From Planctomycetota bacterium (GTDB lineage Bacteria > Planctomycetota > UBA1135 > GCA-002686595): a DNA stretch of 54,178 nucleotides. Both the position numbers and the translations under genes were made by a program. The stretch is taken from contig DUBE01000064.1 in the NCBI GenBank assembly GCA_012960475.1, positions 1-54,178 on the forward strand, written 5' to 3'. Below are positions 8,333-17,585 of the stretch, in pieces (the first letter of the stretch is position 1; every line of letters starts with the position of its first letter). Under the pieces are notes generated by a model, which was not told where the DNA came from, did no database searches, and saw only the letters and a program-made list of their open reading frames with translations.

Positions 8333-9046
8333 ATGAGCTCCGTCCCCAACCTGGTCTATGACATCGAGGTAGCGGGCCTCCCTTGGGAGGAGGTCGATGA
8401 GATTACCCGCGGCTACTTGATGAGCAAGCAGCGCGATGACGCGGCGCGGGAAGCCGTTCGGGAGCGAACCGCTCTGTTTCCTGGTCTGGGCAAGGTGATC
8501 GCTATCGGTATGTGGCTGGTGCAAGAGGAGCGCGGCATGCTGTTGCTGGAAGGCGAGCAAGAACCGGAGCAGACTTGGGAGAAAGTTTCCCACTCAAAAA
8601 TCGAGCGCGGTTCTGAAGAGCAGATCCTGCGCCGTTTCTGGGAGTTGGTGGATCTCCGAGGCAAGGGCAAGCGCACCCGGCTGGTGACCTTCAACGGGCG
8701 CGGCTATGACGGACCCGTCTTGATGACTCGTTCGGCTCAACTGGGCATTGCTCCCTCTCGCAACCTGGTGCCTTATCGCTATGACATCAGCGATCATTGT
8801 GATCTGTTCGATGTGCTCGGCTACCAGGGCGCGAGTCGCGATCGGTTTTCATTGGATTATTGGTGTCGTCGTTTTGATGTGGAGAGCCCCAAAGGTTCGA
8901 TCGACGGCAGCCAGGTGGCCAAAGCCTATCGTGCGGGGCGCATCGAGGACATCGGCGAATACTGTCTGCGGGATGTGCGTGCTACGGCGCAGTTGTTCCA
9001 GCGTCTTGAAAAGACCTTGCTGCCCCTCTTCAAGGGCGGTTCTTGA
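8333..9046 (+). CDS. PolB-like DEDDy 3'-5' exonuclease
   Basis: This 237-residue cytoplasmic protein contains the three exonuclease motifs of the DEDDy class. These are Exo I D10-x-E12 (YDIE), Exo II N121-x4-D126 (NGRGYDGPVL) and Exo III Y210-x3-D214 (YCLRDV). The length and motif spacing fit the predicted PolB-related exonuclease family (DNA_pol_B_exo2). Family members are expected to hydrolyse DNA or RNA 3' ends using two metal ions; a physiological substrate is not evident. It is a single gene with its own TAGACT box and probable leaderless mRNA. Confidence 0.8.
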   Translation: MSSVPNLVYDIEVAGLPWEEVDEITRGYLMSKQRDDAAREAVRERTALFPGLGKVIAIGMWLVQEERGMLLLEGEQEPEQTWEKVSHSKIERGSEEQILRRFWELVDLRGKGKRTRLVTFNGRGYDGPVLMTRSAQLGIAPSRNLVPYRYDISDHCDLFDVLGYQGASRDRFSLDYWCRRFDVESPKGSIDGSQVAKAYRAGRIEDIGEYCLRDVRATAQLFQRLEKTLLPLFKGGS

Positions 9047-9110
9047 GGGGTAGCGCCTCGTACGGGGACGAACCGACTGCCGCAGGGTCGCGGGGATCAG
9101 ACCCTGTGCT

Positions 9111-9116
9111 TAGGAT
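9111..9116 (+). promoter_or_regulatory. Possible -10 box TAGGAT
   Basis: TAGGAT lies 27 bases before ATG 9144, giving a short leader of about 20 bases. Confidence 0.3.
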
Positions 9117-9143
9117 AGGGGTCTCCCCAAAACCTCTTTTCCC

Positions 9144-11786
9144 ATGCGTAAGACTGTCTCCATTCTGCCTCTTATTCTTGTCGCCGGCCTCAGCTGGATG
9201 TCCGTTCAAGATTCTGCCAAGGTGCCTCGCGACCTGGTGATTGAAGTGCACGTGCTTGACGCGGTACGCAACCCCCTGCCCTTCGTGGGGCAGTTGACCG
9301 TGCATCACCCGGGTGAGGTCCAGGGAGACATTCAACTCACCGGGGTCGAGGTCCAAAGCAACGGATCTGTTCTTTGGAGCCAGGATCTGGACATCAGCCT
9401 GCGCGGGGACAGTGAGTACGGAGACCTGCAGGGACTCATCGAACGCCTCCCAGAGGGTGTGGTTCATCGCCATGGGGAGGCCTCCGAACGAGTCTACAGT
9501 GACCCCAGTGATGCCGAATTCACCTTGCTGCAGGGCTTGGAGGTTCGTGACGACCTTGTGCGCCGGGTACAGGCGCTGAGCAATCGGCAGGCGGCCGGGG
9601 AACGACCCTCCTTTGCGCAACCCAGACTGATCGTGCCCGCGGACCAGTTGATGTTCCCGGACGCGCCCACGGGCAGCGAGGTCAGTGTTGATCTGGTCTT
9701 GCACTACACCCTGGCCTCCGGGGTCCAGCGCACCCGCAGCCTTCATCATTTGATCCACAAAATGCCCTCGTTGCCCGGTGCCCTTGGGAACTTGGAATCG
9801 GGAGCCGGCTACACCATTCACGCGGGGGACTTGCATGTGCACTCTTGCCATGGAGAGGCCCTTGGTGCGTGCTCGCCCTCGGATAACTGCGTGGCTGAGT
9901 CGTTTCAGTTGTCGGGTTCTTTCTCCTTCGCCGAACTCAAGACCCAGTTCCAGGCACTTGGCGTGGACTGGTTCACCTCTACCGACCACAGCTATTGTGT
10001 GGACACGGACACAGAATACGCCGCGGTGGTGAGCGAGTGCGCTGCCCTTGTGGACGCAAACTTCATCGCCATCCCCGACCTGGAACTGTCCAGTGAAGAG
10101 CAAGGGCCCCAGAGCGGTTCGGACCTTTTTGATTTGCTGTGCTTGCTCGGCCCCTCGGCCAACCACATGGGTGCCCATGGCATCAGCACGCGCCTAGATG
10201 GGGGCGACAGCGGATTCTTGGGGTTCTGCAACGGACTCTTCTCTACGGCCCTGAACGGTTTCATCAGCAATATCAGCGATGTCAACGCCCAGGGTGGTTT
10301 TACGATTGCGAATCACCCGGCCGCAGGAGAGCTGGGCTGGAACAGCCGTGAAGCCACCGTGGGGCAAGAGGCCGGTGGATTGCACGGGGTCGAGGTTTGG
10401 AATGGCACATCCATGTCGGGCCAGGGCGGAGGAGTAGGGGCTTGGGTCGATTGGCTCTTGGCTGGTCGTCGGCTCTATGCCTATTCCGGCAGTGACACCC
10501 ACGACGAAGCCCATGGTTTTGGCGCCAACTGTGCCCTTGTGGATGGCGCCTTCACCCAGGCCAATCTTGAAGACGCCCTGCGCGCCGGGCGCAGCTTTAT
10601 CTCCAACGGACCGAGCCTGGTGATCGAGGTTGGCTATGGAAGTGTCGATCTGGAGATGGGCGCGGTGCAGTCTCTTCCGTCTCCGGTTCCCAGCGCTCCG
10701 GTGGATGTGCGCGCACACTTTGATACGGTGGGAGCCTCTGGGACCGTGACTCTCTTCAGCGGCCAGGCGGGCGCTGGTGGGGAAGTGGTCCTGGGAACTG
10801 CCCCTGGGCAAACCGGCGTGGGGACTTTCTCCATGTCCATGAATCTGGTGGCTTCCTCGCGCTCCTGGGTGCGTGCCTATTTTGAATCCGATGACGGATC
10901 CCTGGTGGCCTACAGCAATCCGATCTTCTTCGAATCTCCGGCCCCAGGTTGCAACGCTGATGGCTTCAGTCCGAACCATTCCTGCGCCGCCGCGGCTCCC
11001 CTGGTGGATGGGTCCTATGACTTGGAGGTTTGCAAGAGCGATCCGGATTTCCTGAGCTTTACTATCGCCGCAGGGGACACCTTTGACGCTGCGTTGACAT
11101 TCAGCACGGGCGTTGCGGATGTGGATGCGATGCTCTACGACGCGGGCGCCTGTAGCGATGACCAGAACTCGGGCTGCGGGTTCGTCCTTGCCTGTGGCTT
11201 CTCGGGATCCGACAACGAAGATTTGTCTTGGACCAATGCCTCAAGCGCTGATGTGGACTGTGTGCTGCGCATTCATGTGTGGCCAGGCTCCCCGGGCGTT
11301 GCTAATTACTACTCCCTGGATGTAACGGGTATCACGCCGGGAGGGCCTCCGATCAACAGCTTCTGTGATCCGGCCAACGCGAACTCATCTGGCGGCCCGG
11401 TTGCCCTGGCCGGATCTTCTAGCGGCGGCGTCTTGCACCTGGAAGCCACAGGTGGACCTGCTGGTCAGTTCGGTTTCATGCTTGTTTCGGGCGTATCCGT
11501 GGGCGGTATTCCGGTGAGTGCGGGCCTGCTTTGCCTGGGAGCTCCGATCGGGCGCTACAACGTCGCCGCAGGCGGCGCATTGAACTCCCTGGGTCAGTTC
11601 TCCAGTGCAGGGGTCCTGGTGAACTTGGCGGGAACCTCTACCACTGGCACCGGGTTCGACGTGCCCACGTCCTTGCCGAATCCTCCGGGCGGAGTCATCA
11701 TTCCAGGAGCCACCTGGAACTTCCAGCTCTGGTATCGCGACGGTGCCAACTCGAACTTCTCCAGCGGGATCGAGGCCGGGTTCTAG
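9144..11786 (+). CDS. Secreted PHP-domain (CehA/McbA-type) metallohydrolase-like protein
   Basis: This 880-residue protein has a signal sequence (about 4-20). After a roughly 200-residue N-terminal region comes a PHP domain (about 225-500) with DLHVHS near 229 and TDHS near 279, later HPAAGELGW, and a GSDTHDE motif. These supply the metal-binding His/Asp set of PHP phosphoesterases. A pre-peptidase-like segment with Cys/Asp motifs (about 605-730) follows. The C-terminal domain (about 735-880) begins SFCDPANANSSG and ends with TWNFQLWYRD, a domain I recall as frequent in secreted planctomycete proteins. The substrate is unknown; PHP enzymes outside the cell are uncommon. Confidence 0.7.
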   Translation: MRKTVSILPLILVAGLSWMSVQDSAKVPRDLVIEVHVLDAVRNPLPFVGQLTVHHPGEVQGDIQLTGVEVQSNGSVLWSQDLDISLRGDSEYGDLQGLIERLPEGVVHRHGEASERVYSDPSDAEFTLLQGLEVRDDLVRRVQALSNRQAAGERPSFAQPRLIVPADQLMFPDAPTGSEVSVDLVLHYTLASGVQRTRSLHHLIHKMPSLPGALGNLESGAGYTIHAGDLHVHSCHGEALGACSPSDNCVAESFQLSGSFSFAELKTQFQALGVDWFTSTDHSYCVDTDTEYAAVVSECAALVDANFIAIPDLELSSEEQGPQSGSDLFDLLCLLGPSANHMGAHGISTRLDGGDSGFLGFCNGLFSTALNGFISNISDVNAQGGFTIANHPAAGELGWNSREATVGQEAGGLHGVEVWNGTSMSGQGGGVGAWVDWLLAGRRLYAYSGSDTHDEAHGFGANCALVDGAFTQANLEDALRAGRSFISNGPSLVIEVGYGSVDLEMGAVQSLPSPVPSAPVDVRAHFDTVGASGTVTLFSGQAGAGGEVVLGTAPGQTGVGTFSMSMNLVASSRSWVRAYFESDDGSLVAYSNPIFFESPAPGCNADGFSPNHSCAAAAPLVDGSYDLEVCKSDPDFLSFTIAAGDTFDAALTFSTGVADVDAMLYDAGACSDDQNSGCGFVLACGFSGSDNEDLSWTNASSADVDCVLRIHVWPGSPGVANYYSLDVTGITPGGPPINSFCDPANANSSGGPVALAGSSSGGVLHLEATGGPAGQFGFMLVSGVSVGGIPVSAGLLCLGAPIGRYNVAAGGALNSLGQFSSAGVLVNLAGTSTTGTGFDVPTSLPNPPGGVIIPGATWNFQLWYRDGANSNFSSGIEAGF

Positions 11787-11805
11787 GGTCTCCGTTGTTG
11801 GTCGG

Positions 11806-13476
11806 CTAGCCGAGCAAGCGTTCAAGTTCGACTGGATCCCGTGCCTCGCCCAGAGCCAAGAGGCCCTGGTGCACGAACGCCCGAGCCGGGCCTGACCATT
11901 GGGGCAGGGCTGCGTGCTCGATCAAAGCCTGATCCTTGGCAGGGTCAAGGGTTTGCACCACCCGGTTGGCCACATAGGGGCGCAGGGCGGCAAGTTGCAG
12001 GGAGCGCGTGTCGTCCGCGCCGCTCGTACCCACCACAGTGATGTGCAGAGGGTGGGCGTTCATGAGATCCACGGCACGGCCCCACGCGGCAGACCAGTGT
12101 CCGAAGCGGCGCCAGTCGTTCTGGAAAGCGGCCAGGATGCGACGGCCATCGCGCACAAGCTCCTTGGCCCGGGCCATATGTCCCAGGCGTATGCAGGCTT
12201 CGGCGAAGAGAGCGTTCCAATGGATGTTCTCGGGCCGTTCGGTCAGGCTGCCCCGGGCAGCGGGTTGATGGCGCCGATCGAGCAGACTGCCGTCTGGCGC
12301 GGACATGCTGGCCAGGGTCCCGCGAGCCAGGGTGACCGCTGGTACCAAGAACCGATTGTCCCCGGCTGAGTGCATGGCCTGCACCATGGCGCGCAGCAGG
12401 GCCGCGCGATCGGAGAGCATGCCCGGCAGTTGGGGCAGGCCCTTCCATTCGTGATGCACTCCGGCTCGCACGGTGATCAAGTTCTTCACCAGGAAAGTCA
12501 GGTTGTCAAGTGCTCGCTCCTGCCACTTGTTTTGATCCAACACCACCGCGGCTTTGAGCAGGGCTTCTACAGCCAGGGCGTTCCTGTCGGTGTAGAGGGC
12601 TGGGTTTCCGCCAGCGCCACCCTTGACGGGGGAGTCGGATGAGCGATCTTGGCAGGCATACCAAAGGCCAGTCTCCTGATCTCGCAGGGTCTCCTCCAGC
12701 CAGTTCAGAATCCCAAGCGCCGTCTCCGCGAAAGAGCTTGCCGCAAAGGCCTGATGAGCTTCCAGGTAGGTCAGCAGGCGCCCAGCATTGGCGCCCAGTG
12801 GTTTTTCTTCGCTCGGCTCGCTCCAGTCGGGCTTGCCGGCGTAGCGAAAGAAGCCTCCTTTGGACGCGTCATGGATCGCGCCTTGTTCCATGGCCTCCAG
12901 AGTGCACAAGACCAGTTTGCGCAGGCGTTCGTCTCCGGTTCTCGACCAGCGCACGGTGGCGAAGTGCAGGGCTTCAGGGTGCGGGAACTTCTGGCGTTTG
13001 CCCCAGCCGCCGTGCACTGGATCCGAACTGGCGATCAGGTGCTCGAGGACCTCGTCGGCGAGGGACAAGGGGACTTCATCCTCTGCGCTGTTTGAGATTT
13101 CTTGGCCTGCGAAGCATTCTTCCAGGGCGCCCGCCGGTGAGGTTCCGGCATCCGCGCCCAGCATCAGCCTTTGTGACAGCTGCCGCGGGGGAAGGTAGCT
13201 CGCGTGTCCTAGGGGTTTGCCCTCGTGGTTGAGCCAAAGCAATGTGGGCCAACCCAGGCCCCCGTAGGATTGTTCGAGTTCCGGTTGCTCGTCCTTGTCG
13301 GCCTTGATGCAGGTGTAGTGGCGATCGAGCAGGCCCAGCACCTGTAGGTCCCGCAGGCTGCCAGTCTCCAAGGCGCGGCACCCGGGACTCCAGGCAGTCC
13401 TCAGATAGAGCAGTACGGGGGTGCCGCGCTCCTTGGCCCGTTCAAGGGCCTCATCCAGGCTGATGTGCCAATGCAT
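11806..13476 (-). CDS. YyaL/DUF255-like protein: thioredoxin-fold domain plus alpha-barrel, lacking the CxxC
   Basis: This 556-residue protein resembles the YyaL (SPATA20) family: an N-terminal thioredoxin-like DUF255 domain (about 1-110), then a six-hairpin/alpha-barrel region (about 150-480). Family members normally start earlier and carry a CHWC-type motif. Here the corresponding stretch is TAWSPGC (28-34), keeping only the second cysteine, so disulfide chemistry is doubtful. A plausible sugar-epimerase-like fold suggests carbohydrate binding, but function is unknown even for well-studied members. The gene is convergent with the PHP gene, with only 19 bases between stop codons. A TTGAGC/GATAGT promoter lies just upstream. 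Confidence 0.65.
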   Translation of the reverse strand: MHWHISLDEALERAKERGTPVLLYLRTAWSPGCRALETGSLRDLQVLGLLDRHYTCIKADKDEQPELEQSYGGLGWPTLLWLNHEGKPLGHASYLPPRQLSQRLMLGADAGTSPAGALEECFAGQEISNSAEDEVPLSLADEVLEHLIASSDPVHGGWGKRQKFPHPEALHFATVRWSRTGDERLRKLVLCTLEAMEQGAIHDASKGGFFRYAGKPDWSEPSEEKPLGANAGRLLTYLEAHQAFAASSFAETALGILNWLEETLRDQETGLWYACQDRSSDSPVKGGAGGNPALYTDRNALAVEALLKAAVVLDQNKWQERALDNLTFLVKNLITVRAGVHHEWKGLPQLPGMLSDRAALLRAMVQAMHSAGDNRFLVPAVTLARGTLASMSAPDGSLLDRRHQPAARGSLTERPENIHWNALFAEACIRLGHMARAKELVRDGRRILAAFQNDWRRFGHWSAAWGRAVDLMNAHPLHITVVGTSGADDTRSLQLAALRPYVANRVVQTLDPAKDQALIEHAALPQWSGPARAFVHQGLLALGEARDPVELERLLG

Positions 13477-13487
13477 AGGTCTCTCAG

Positions 13488-13517
13488 ACTATCGGCACGG
13501 GGGGAGGGGTTGCTCAA
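13488..13517 (-). promoter_or_regulatory. Promoter TTGAGC-18-GATAGT for the YyaL-like gene
   Basis: On the minus strand TTGAGC (13512-13517) and GATAGT (13488-13493) are 18 bases apart. The box ends 11 bases before ATG 13476. A similar pair (TTGAGT-16-GATAGT) lies before the OPT gene. Confidence 0.45.
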
Positions 13518-13532
13518 GCGTTGCAGCCGAAC

Positions 13533-13919
13533 TCAGCGGTTTGCCGTGGAGGGATCCGGCAATTCTGGGAGTTCAACCTTCTGCCACTCAAGTTCCTCGC
13601 AGCCCTCGTAGAGACCCTCGATGCTGTAATACTCTCGGGCATCCGGCTGGAGTACGTGGATGACCACATCGCCATAGTCCAGCAGCACCCACCAGCCCGT
13701 GTCCATGCCCTCGGCGCGGGCGTGATGGGCTCCGGCGGTCTTCAGGCGTATATGCAATTCGTCGATGATCGCGCGCACATGGGGTCGGCTGGTGCCGGTG
13801 CAGACCAAGAAATAGTCCGCCACCTTGATGCGGTCTTCCACATCAAAAACACGGATGTCGATCGCCTTTTTCTCGTCGGCCAGATGCGCCGCTGCGGCGG
13901 CTAGGACTTGTGCTTCCAT
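13533..13919 (-). CDS. rsfS: Ribosome silencing factor RsfS (Iojap family)
   Basis: This 128-residue protein has the full Iojap domain: VADYFLVCTGTS, HVRAIIDEL, and the conserved GWWVLLDYGDVVIHV core followed by REYYSIEGLY. RsfS binds large-subunit protein L14 (uL14) and blocks subunit joining under starvation. In many bacteria it neighbours nadD or rlmH; neither is present here. Length is typical. A TAGAAT box ends 7 bases before the ATG, so the mRNA is probably leaderless. Confidence 0.9.
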   Translation of the reverse strand: MEAQVLAAAAAHLADEKKAIDIRVFDVEDRIKVADYFLVCTGTSRPHVRAIIDELHIRLKTAGAHHARAEGMDTGWWVLLDYGDVVIHVLQPDAREYYSIEGLYEGCEELEWQKVELPELPDPSTANR

Positions 13920-13926
13920 GGGTAGG

Positions 13927-13932
13927 ATTCTA
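13927..13932 (-). promoter_or_regulatory. -10 box TAGAAT before rsfS
   Basis: On the minus strand TAGAAT ends seven bases before the rsfS ATG, so transcription would start at the initiation codon. No clear -35 box. Confidence 0.45.
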
Positions 13933-13975
13933 AGGGCGTTGGGGGGGCAGAAACCGGTTGTACGTAACCAGGATT

Positions 13976-14047
13976 AAGACCAGCAACTTCGCAAGGGACC
14001 CCCTTGGCCTGTCGGTCGAGGGGGTCCCTTGCGAAGTTGCTGGTCTT
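13976..14047 (-). terminator. Very long perfect hairpin downstream of hppA
   Basis: Arms 13976-14004 and 14019-14047 form a 29-bp perfect stem with a 14-base loop, 24 bases after the hppA stop codon and before the rsfS promoter. Position suggests a terminator for hppA. It is far longer than usual and lacks a long U-tract, so RNA stabilisation or another role is possible. Confidence 0.5.
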
Positions 14048-14071
14048 GAGCCTGGTTCCGTATCGCCAGCC

Positions 14072-16153
14072 TCAGCTGATGAACCAGGGCAGGAAGACCA
14101 GGCTGACTACGGTCATCAACTTGATCAGGATGTTGAGGGAGGGACCGGAGGTGTCTTTGAAAGGGTCACCGACCGTGTCGCCGACCACGGCTGCCTTGTG
14201 GGGATCCGAGCCCTTGCCGCCGTGGGCGCCGCCTTCGATGTACTTCTTGGCATTGTCCCAGGCACCGCCGGCGTTCGACATGAAGATGGCCATCATCACG
14301 CCGGCCACCAGCGCGCCAGCAAGCAAGCCGCCCAGGGCTTGCACATCCCAGAAGCCGACGGCCACCGGAGCGGTGACGGCGATCACGCCAGGCAGAATCA
14401 TCTGCTTGAGGGCGCCATCGGTGGAGATCTTAATACAACGGGCTGCGTCGGGCTTGCCGGTGCCGTCCATGATGCCGGGGATCTCGCGGAACTGGCGGCG
14501 CACTTCTTCCACCATGGCGAAGGCTGCATTGCCCACGGCGCGCATGGTCAGGGCACTGAAGAGGAAGGGCAGGATGCCGCCGAGCAACAGGCCAATGATC
14601 ACATTGGGGGTGTTGATGTTCAGCATCAGGTTGTTATTCACAACACGATCAAGACCCTCACCACTTTCGGTAATCATTGTGCCCGCGCGGTAGCAGAAGG
14701 CGCTGAACAGAGCCAGGGCCGTCAGGGCCGCAGAACCGATGGCAAATCCCTTACCGATGGCCGCGGTGGTGTTGCCCACAGCGTCAAGGGCGTCTGTGCG
14801 TTCGCGAACTTCCGAGGGAAGTTTTGCCATCTCGGCAAGGCCGCCAGCGTTGTCAGCAACCGGACCGTAGGCATCGACAGCAAGGGAAATACCCAGGGTC
14901 GAAAGCATGCCTACGGCGGCGATAGCGACTCCATAAACACCGGCCTGATCATTGGCGATGAAGATCGCAGCGCAGATCAAGAGTACGGGGATGGCCACCG
15001 ACTCCATGCCCGTCGCCAGGCCGTGGATGATGTTGGTGGCAGCGCCGGTTTCGGACTGCTTGGCGATGTTCCGTACGGGGTGCCGGTCGGTGGAGGTGTA
15101 GTACTCGGTGACCTTGCCGATCAAGACGCCAATGGCGAGGCCGCTGATCACTGCGATCATCAGGCTCATGCCCGCTTCGTTGCCATTGACCAGTTTTTCC
15201 GGCAGGGCAATCCCGCCCATGTTGGTCAACCAGTAGGTGGCGCCCACAACAATGATGGAGGCCACAACAAGGCCGCGGAAGAGGGCGGAGTGAAGCTGGT
15301 GCTCGTCAGCGGCCTTGACGAAGAAGGTGCCGATGATTGAGGCGAAGATGCCGAGTCCGGCCACAGCGATGGGCAGCATGATCATGCCGTCGCCGTTATC
15401 CACATTGGCGTATGCAAATCCACCAAGAGCCATGGCGGCTATGATCGAGCCCACATAGGACTCGAAGAGGTCTGCGCCCATGCCGGCCACATCGCCCACA
15501 TTGTCGCCCACATTGTCAGCGATCGTGCCGGGGTTGCGGGGGTCGTCCTCTGGGATGCCAGCTTCCACCTTGCCCACCAGGTCCGCGCCCACATCGGCGG
15601 CTTTGGTGAAGATGCCGCCGCCCACGCGCGAGAAGAGCGCGATGGAAGAGGCGCCGAAGCTGAAGCCTAGAACCTGCTCGAGGCCATTGGTGTCGTGCCC
15701 AAACCACACCGTGAAGCCAACCACGCCCGCCAGGGCCAGGCCAACCACGCACATGCCCATCACCACGCCGGAACTGAAGGAAACCCCCAGGGCGTCGGCC
15801 AGCGAGTTCGTGGCCGCCTGGGTTGTTCTCACCGCGGCGCGGGTTGCCGTGTGCATGCCGAAGTATCCAGCCAGGGCCGAAGCAGCTGCGCCAGAAACGA
15901 AGGCGATGGCCGTATTGATTCCCAGCCCGTCTTCAGCGCTGGAGACGCCAATCAGGATGGCGACCACCACAACGAAAACCGACAGCCACTTGTATTCGGC
16001 CTTGAGGAAAGCAGCAGCGCCATCTTGGACCTGGCTCGCGATTTCCTGCATGGCGGAGGTGCCATCGGAGCGCTTCATGATGGCCTTGTACTTGACGAAG
16101 GCAAAGATCAGGGCTGCGAGGCTCGCGGCACCGGCGACTTGGAGGAAATCCAT
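14072..16153 (-). CDS. hppA: Membrane-bound cation-translocating pyrophosphatase, K+-dependent type
   Basis: This 693-residue polytopic protein matches the M-PPase family throughout. The pyrophosphate-binding segments include [20 protein letters not shown] and [20 protein letters not shown], plus the C-terminal [12 protein letters not shown] and [16 protein letters not shown]. It hydrolyses PPi and pumps H+ and/or Na+ across the membrane. The segment [16 protein letters not shown] has Ala where K+-independent enzymes have Lys, so it belongs to the K+-dependent class by that known marker. Ion specificity (Na+ versus H+) cannot be settled by eye. There is no TANNNT box close to the ATG; a TAAACT about 90 bases upstream is a candidate, implying a longer leader. 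Confidence 0.95.
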   Translation of the reverse strand: MDFLQVAGAASLAALIFAFVKYKAIMKRSDGTSAMQEIASQVQDGAAAFLKAEYKWLSVFVVVVAILIGVSSAEDGLGINTAIAFVSGAAASALAGYFGMHTATRAAVRTTQAATNSLADALGVSFSSGVVMGMCVVGLALAGVVGFTVWFGHDTNGLEQVLGFSFGASSIALFSRVGGGIFTKAADVGADLVGKVEAGIPEDDPRNPGTIADNVGDNVGDVAGMGADLFESYVGSIIAAMALGGFAYANVDNGDGMIMLPIAVAGLGIFASIIGTFFVKAADEHQLHSALFRGLVVASIIVVGATYWLTNMGGIALPEKLVNGNEAGMSLMIAVISGLAIGVLIGKVTEYYTSTDRHPVRNIAKQSETGAATNIIHGLATGMESVAIPVLLICAAIFIANDQAGVYGVAIAAVGMLSTLGISLAVDAYGPVADNAGGLAEMAKLPSEVRERTDALDAVGNTTAAIGKGFAIGSAALTALALFSAFCYRAGTMITESGEGLDRVVNNNLMLNINTPNVIIGLLLGGILPFLFSALTMRAVGNAAFAMVEEVRRQFREIPGIMDGTGKPDAARCIKISTDGALKQMILPGVIAVTAPVAVGFWDVQALGGLLAGALVAGVMMAIFMSNAGGAWDNAKKYIEGGAHGGKGSDPHKAAVVGDTVGDPFKDTSGPSLNILIKLMTVVSLVFLPWFIS

Positions 16154-16306
16154 AGGAGTTGAAAGGGATCGGCTGGGGATGGGGTGGATCCGGGGTCGTG
16201 CCCGGGGAGACCGAAACAGGGCTTGCCAGTATTTCGGGGCAAGGAGTTTAGGGGTTGCTCCCCTGTCGTCAACCCCTGCTGGGGGCTCGGGGTCTCGCTT
16301 GGGTGC

Positions 16307-16975
16307 TTATCGGTCCAAATCGGGCTTCTCAGGCCCCTGATCGTTGGAATTGGCCGTCAAGCGCTGCCTGTCCCGGTGATTGACCCAACCCCTCACCAGA
16401 AAGGTCCCGAGTACGATCAGGAGAGCAAAACCGAGCCACTCTGAGTAGTCCGCCACGCTTCTTTCAAGAGAACGGATACTCTCTCCGAAAGTCCTTCCAA
16501 GCAGAACATAAAGGGGCACCATCAGGCAGGCTGCTGAGGCATCTACAAGAATGAAGCGCGTGTAGGGCATACGCAGAGTGCCGGCGGTGAAGAAGCCTGG
16601 CATGCGCAGTCCTGGCAGGAAGCGGCAGGTGAACACCGCCCAGATCCCGTGGCGTTGCATGCGCTCCGTCAGGCCGGTCATGCGTTCGGGGTGAAGAATG
16701 CGCGCGATCCACTTGAAGCGCAGGGCTCTTTGTCCGAAGAAGCGGCCCACCAGGTATGGGATCGTGTCGCCGATCAAGGTGGCGATCCAACAGACCACTG
16801 TGATCTTGAAGAAGACCACCTTGCCCGCGAAGACCAGGTAGCCGGACCCGGTCATGGTCACCTCTTCGGGCACCGGGAGTCCTGCGCCTGCTCCTACCAG
16901 GAACAGGAACGGTGCTGCATAACCAAGACCGTCAAAGTAGCGGTCCAGGAAGGACTGTTGCAGGAGGGCCAACAT
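16307..16975 (-). CDS. DedA-family membrane protein (SNARE-associated/VTT domain)
   Basis: With the start at ATG 16975 it has 222 residues. That start is supported by a TATCCT box ending 8 bases upstream. It shows typical DedA features: an N-terminal GAGAGLPVPEEVTMTGSG re-entrant helix with conserved Glu, a second CRFLPGLRMPGFFTAG re-entrant segment with the essential Arg, and flanking transmembrane helices. DedA proteins are linked to lipid-carrier (undecaprenyl phosphate) or phospholipid flipping and envelope homeostasis. The substrate is not predictable here. A polar tail after the last helix is likely cytoplasmic. Confidence 0.85.
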   Translation of the reverse strand: MLALLQQSFLDRYFDGLGYAAPFLFLVGAGAGLPVPEEVTMTGSGYLVFAGKVVFFKITVVCWIATLIGDTIPYLVGRFFGQRALRFKWIARILHPERMTGLTERMQRHGIWAVFTCRFLPGLRMPGFFTAGTLRMPYTRFILVDASAACLMVPLYVLLGRTFGESIRSLERSVADYSEWLGFALLIVLGTFLVRGWVNHRDRQRLTANSNDQGPEKPDLDR

Positions 16976-16983
16976 CGGGTGGC

Positions 16984-16989
16984 AGGATA
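16984..16989 (-). promoter_or_regulatory. -10 box TATCCT before the DedA gene
   Basis: On the minus strand GTATCCT ends eight bases before ATG 16975, within the 40-base gap to the preceding gene, suggesting an independent, near-leaderless transcript. Confidence 0.45.
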
Positions 16990-17015
16990 CCTGAGGGGGG
17001 ACCTCGGATGGAGGG

Positions 17016-17585
17016 TCAGTGTTCGTGTTGGTCGTGCTGGGGGCCGGTATCGAGCCCGGAGGCCGGGTCCAAGCCGAAATCACGGGCAACTTGGTACGCA
17101 GCCTGTGAGGTCTGCTTTAGAGCGGTTGCTCCTCCGGGCCACTGCACCGCCCCGTCTTGGACCAGAGGTAGAAGATAGAGCCCGGTCATGCGGGCCTTGA
17201 CCAGTGCCACCTCCCCCGGAGATCCGCTGCGTTCGATTCCCTCGTTCAGAACGAGCAGCCCGGCGGCGAACCAGTGGGCGCGGCGGCTTGGGTCGGGTTC
17301 GCGCTCCGCGGAGGCACGGATGAACCACAGGTGCTCCGCCAATCGGATCCAACCAGCGGAGGGCCAGGGATCCAGCTGCAAGGCCCGATCAGCGGTCAGA
17401 TAGGCTCGCTCCATTTCGCTGTTGTGCACCTGCATGTCGAAACGAACCCAATGACCCGCAGCCCACATGCTGCTGAGAGGGCCGGCGAGGCGGCGGGCCA
17501 GGGGACGCGGGTCGGTGTCGGGGACCTGCCAGGGTGCGGCCAGGGTCAGGGCCAGCAGGACCAGGGACGGGCGCAACAGGATCAT
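17016..17585 (-). CDS. Secreted protein of unknown function in an ABC exporter operon
   Basis: This 189-residue protein starts at ATG 17585, preceded by a GAGGAGATCT Shine-Dalgarno sequence, one of the few clear ones in the window. The start overlaps the stop of the upstream permease gene by four bases (ATGA). A hydrophobic signal sequence (about 5-18) precedes a helical region with TPR-like residues (YLTADRALQLDPWPSAGWIRLAEHLW). It ends in a short His-rich tail (GPQHDQHEH). I recognise no family. Its place as third gene after an ATPase and a permease suggests an accessory role. Confidence 0.6.
   Translation of the reverse strand: MILLRPSLVLLALTLAAPWQVPDTDPRPLARRLAGPLSSMWAAGHWVRFDMQVHNSEMERAYLTADRALQLDPWPSAGWIRLAEHLWFIRASAEREPDPSRRAHWFAAGLLVLNEGIERSGSPGEVALVKARMTGLYLLPLVQDGAVQWPGGATALKQTSQAAYQVARDFGLDPASGLDTGPQHDQHEH

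Noticed and set aside
13958..15340. Long plus-strand open frame of 460 codons
   Set aside because: It is the complement of hppA, a highly conserved family, and has a low-complexity translation.
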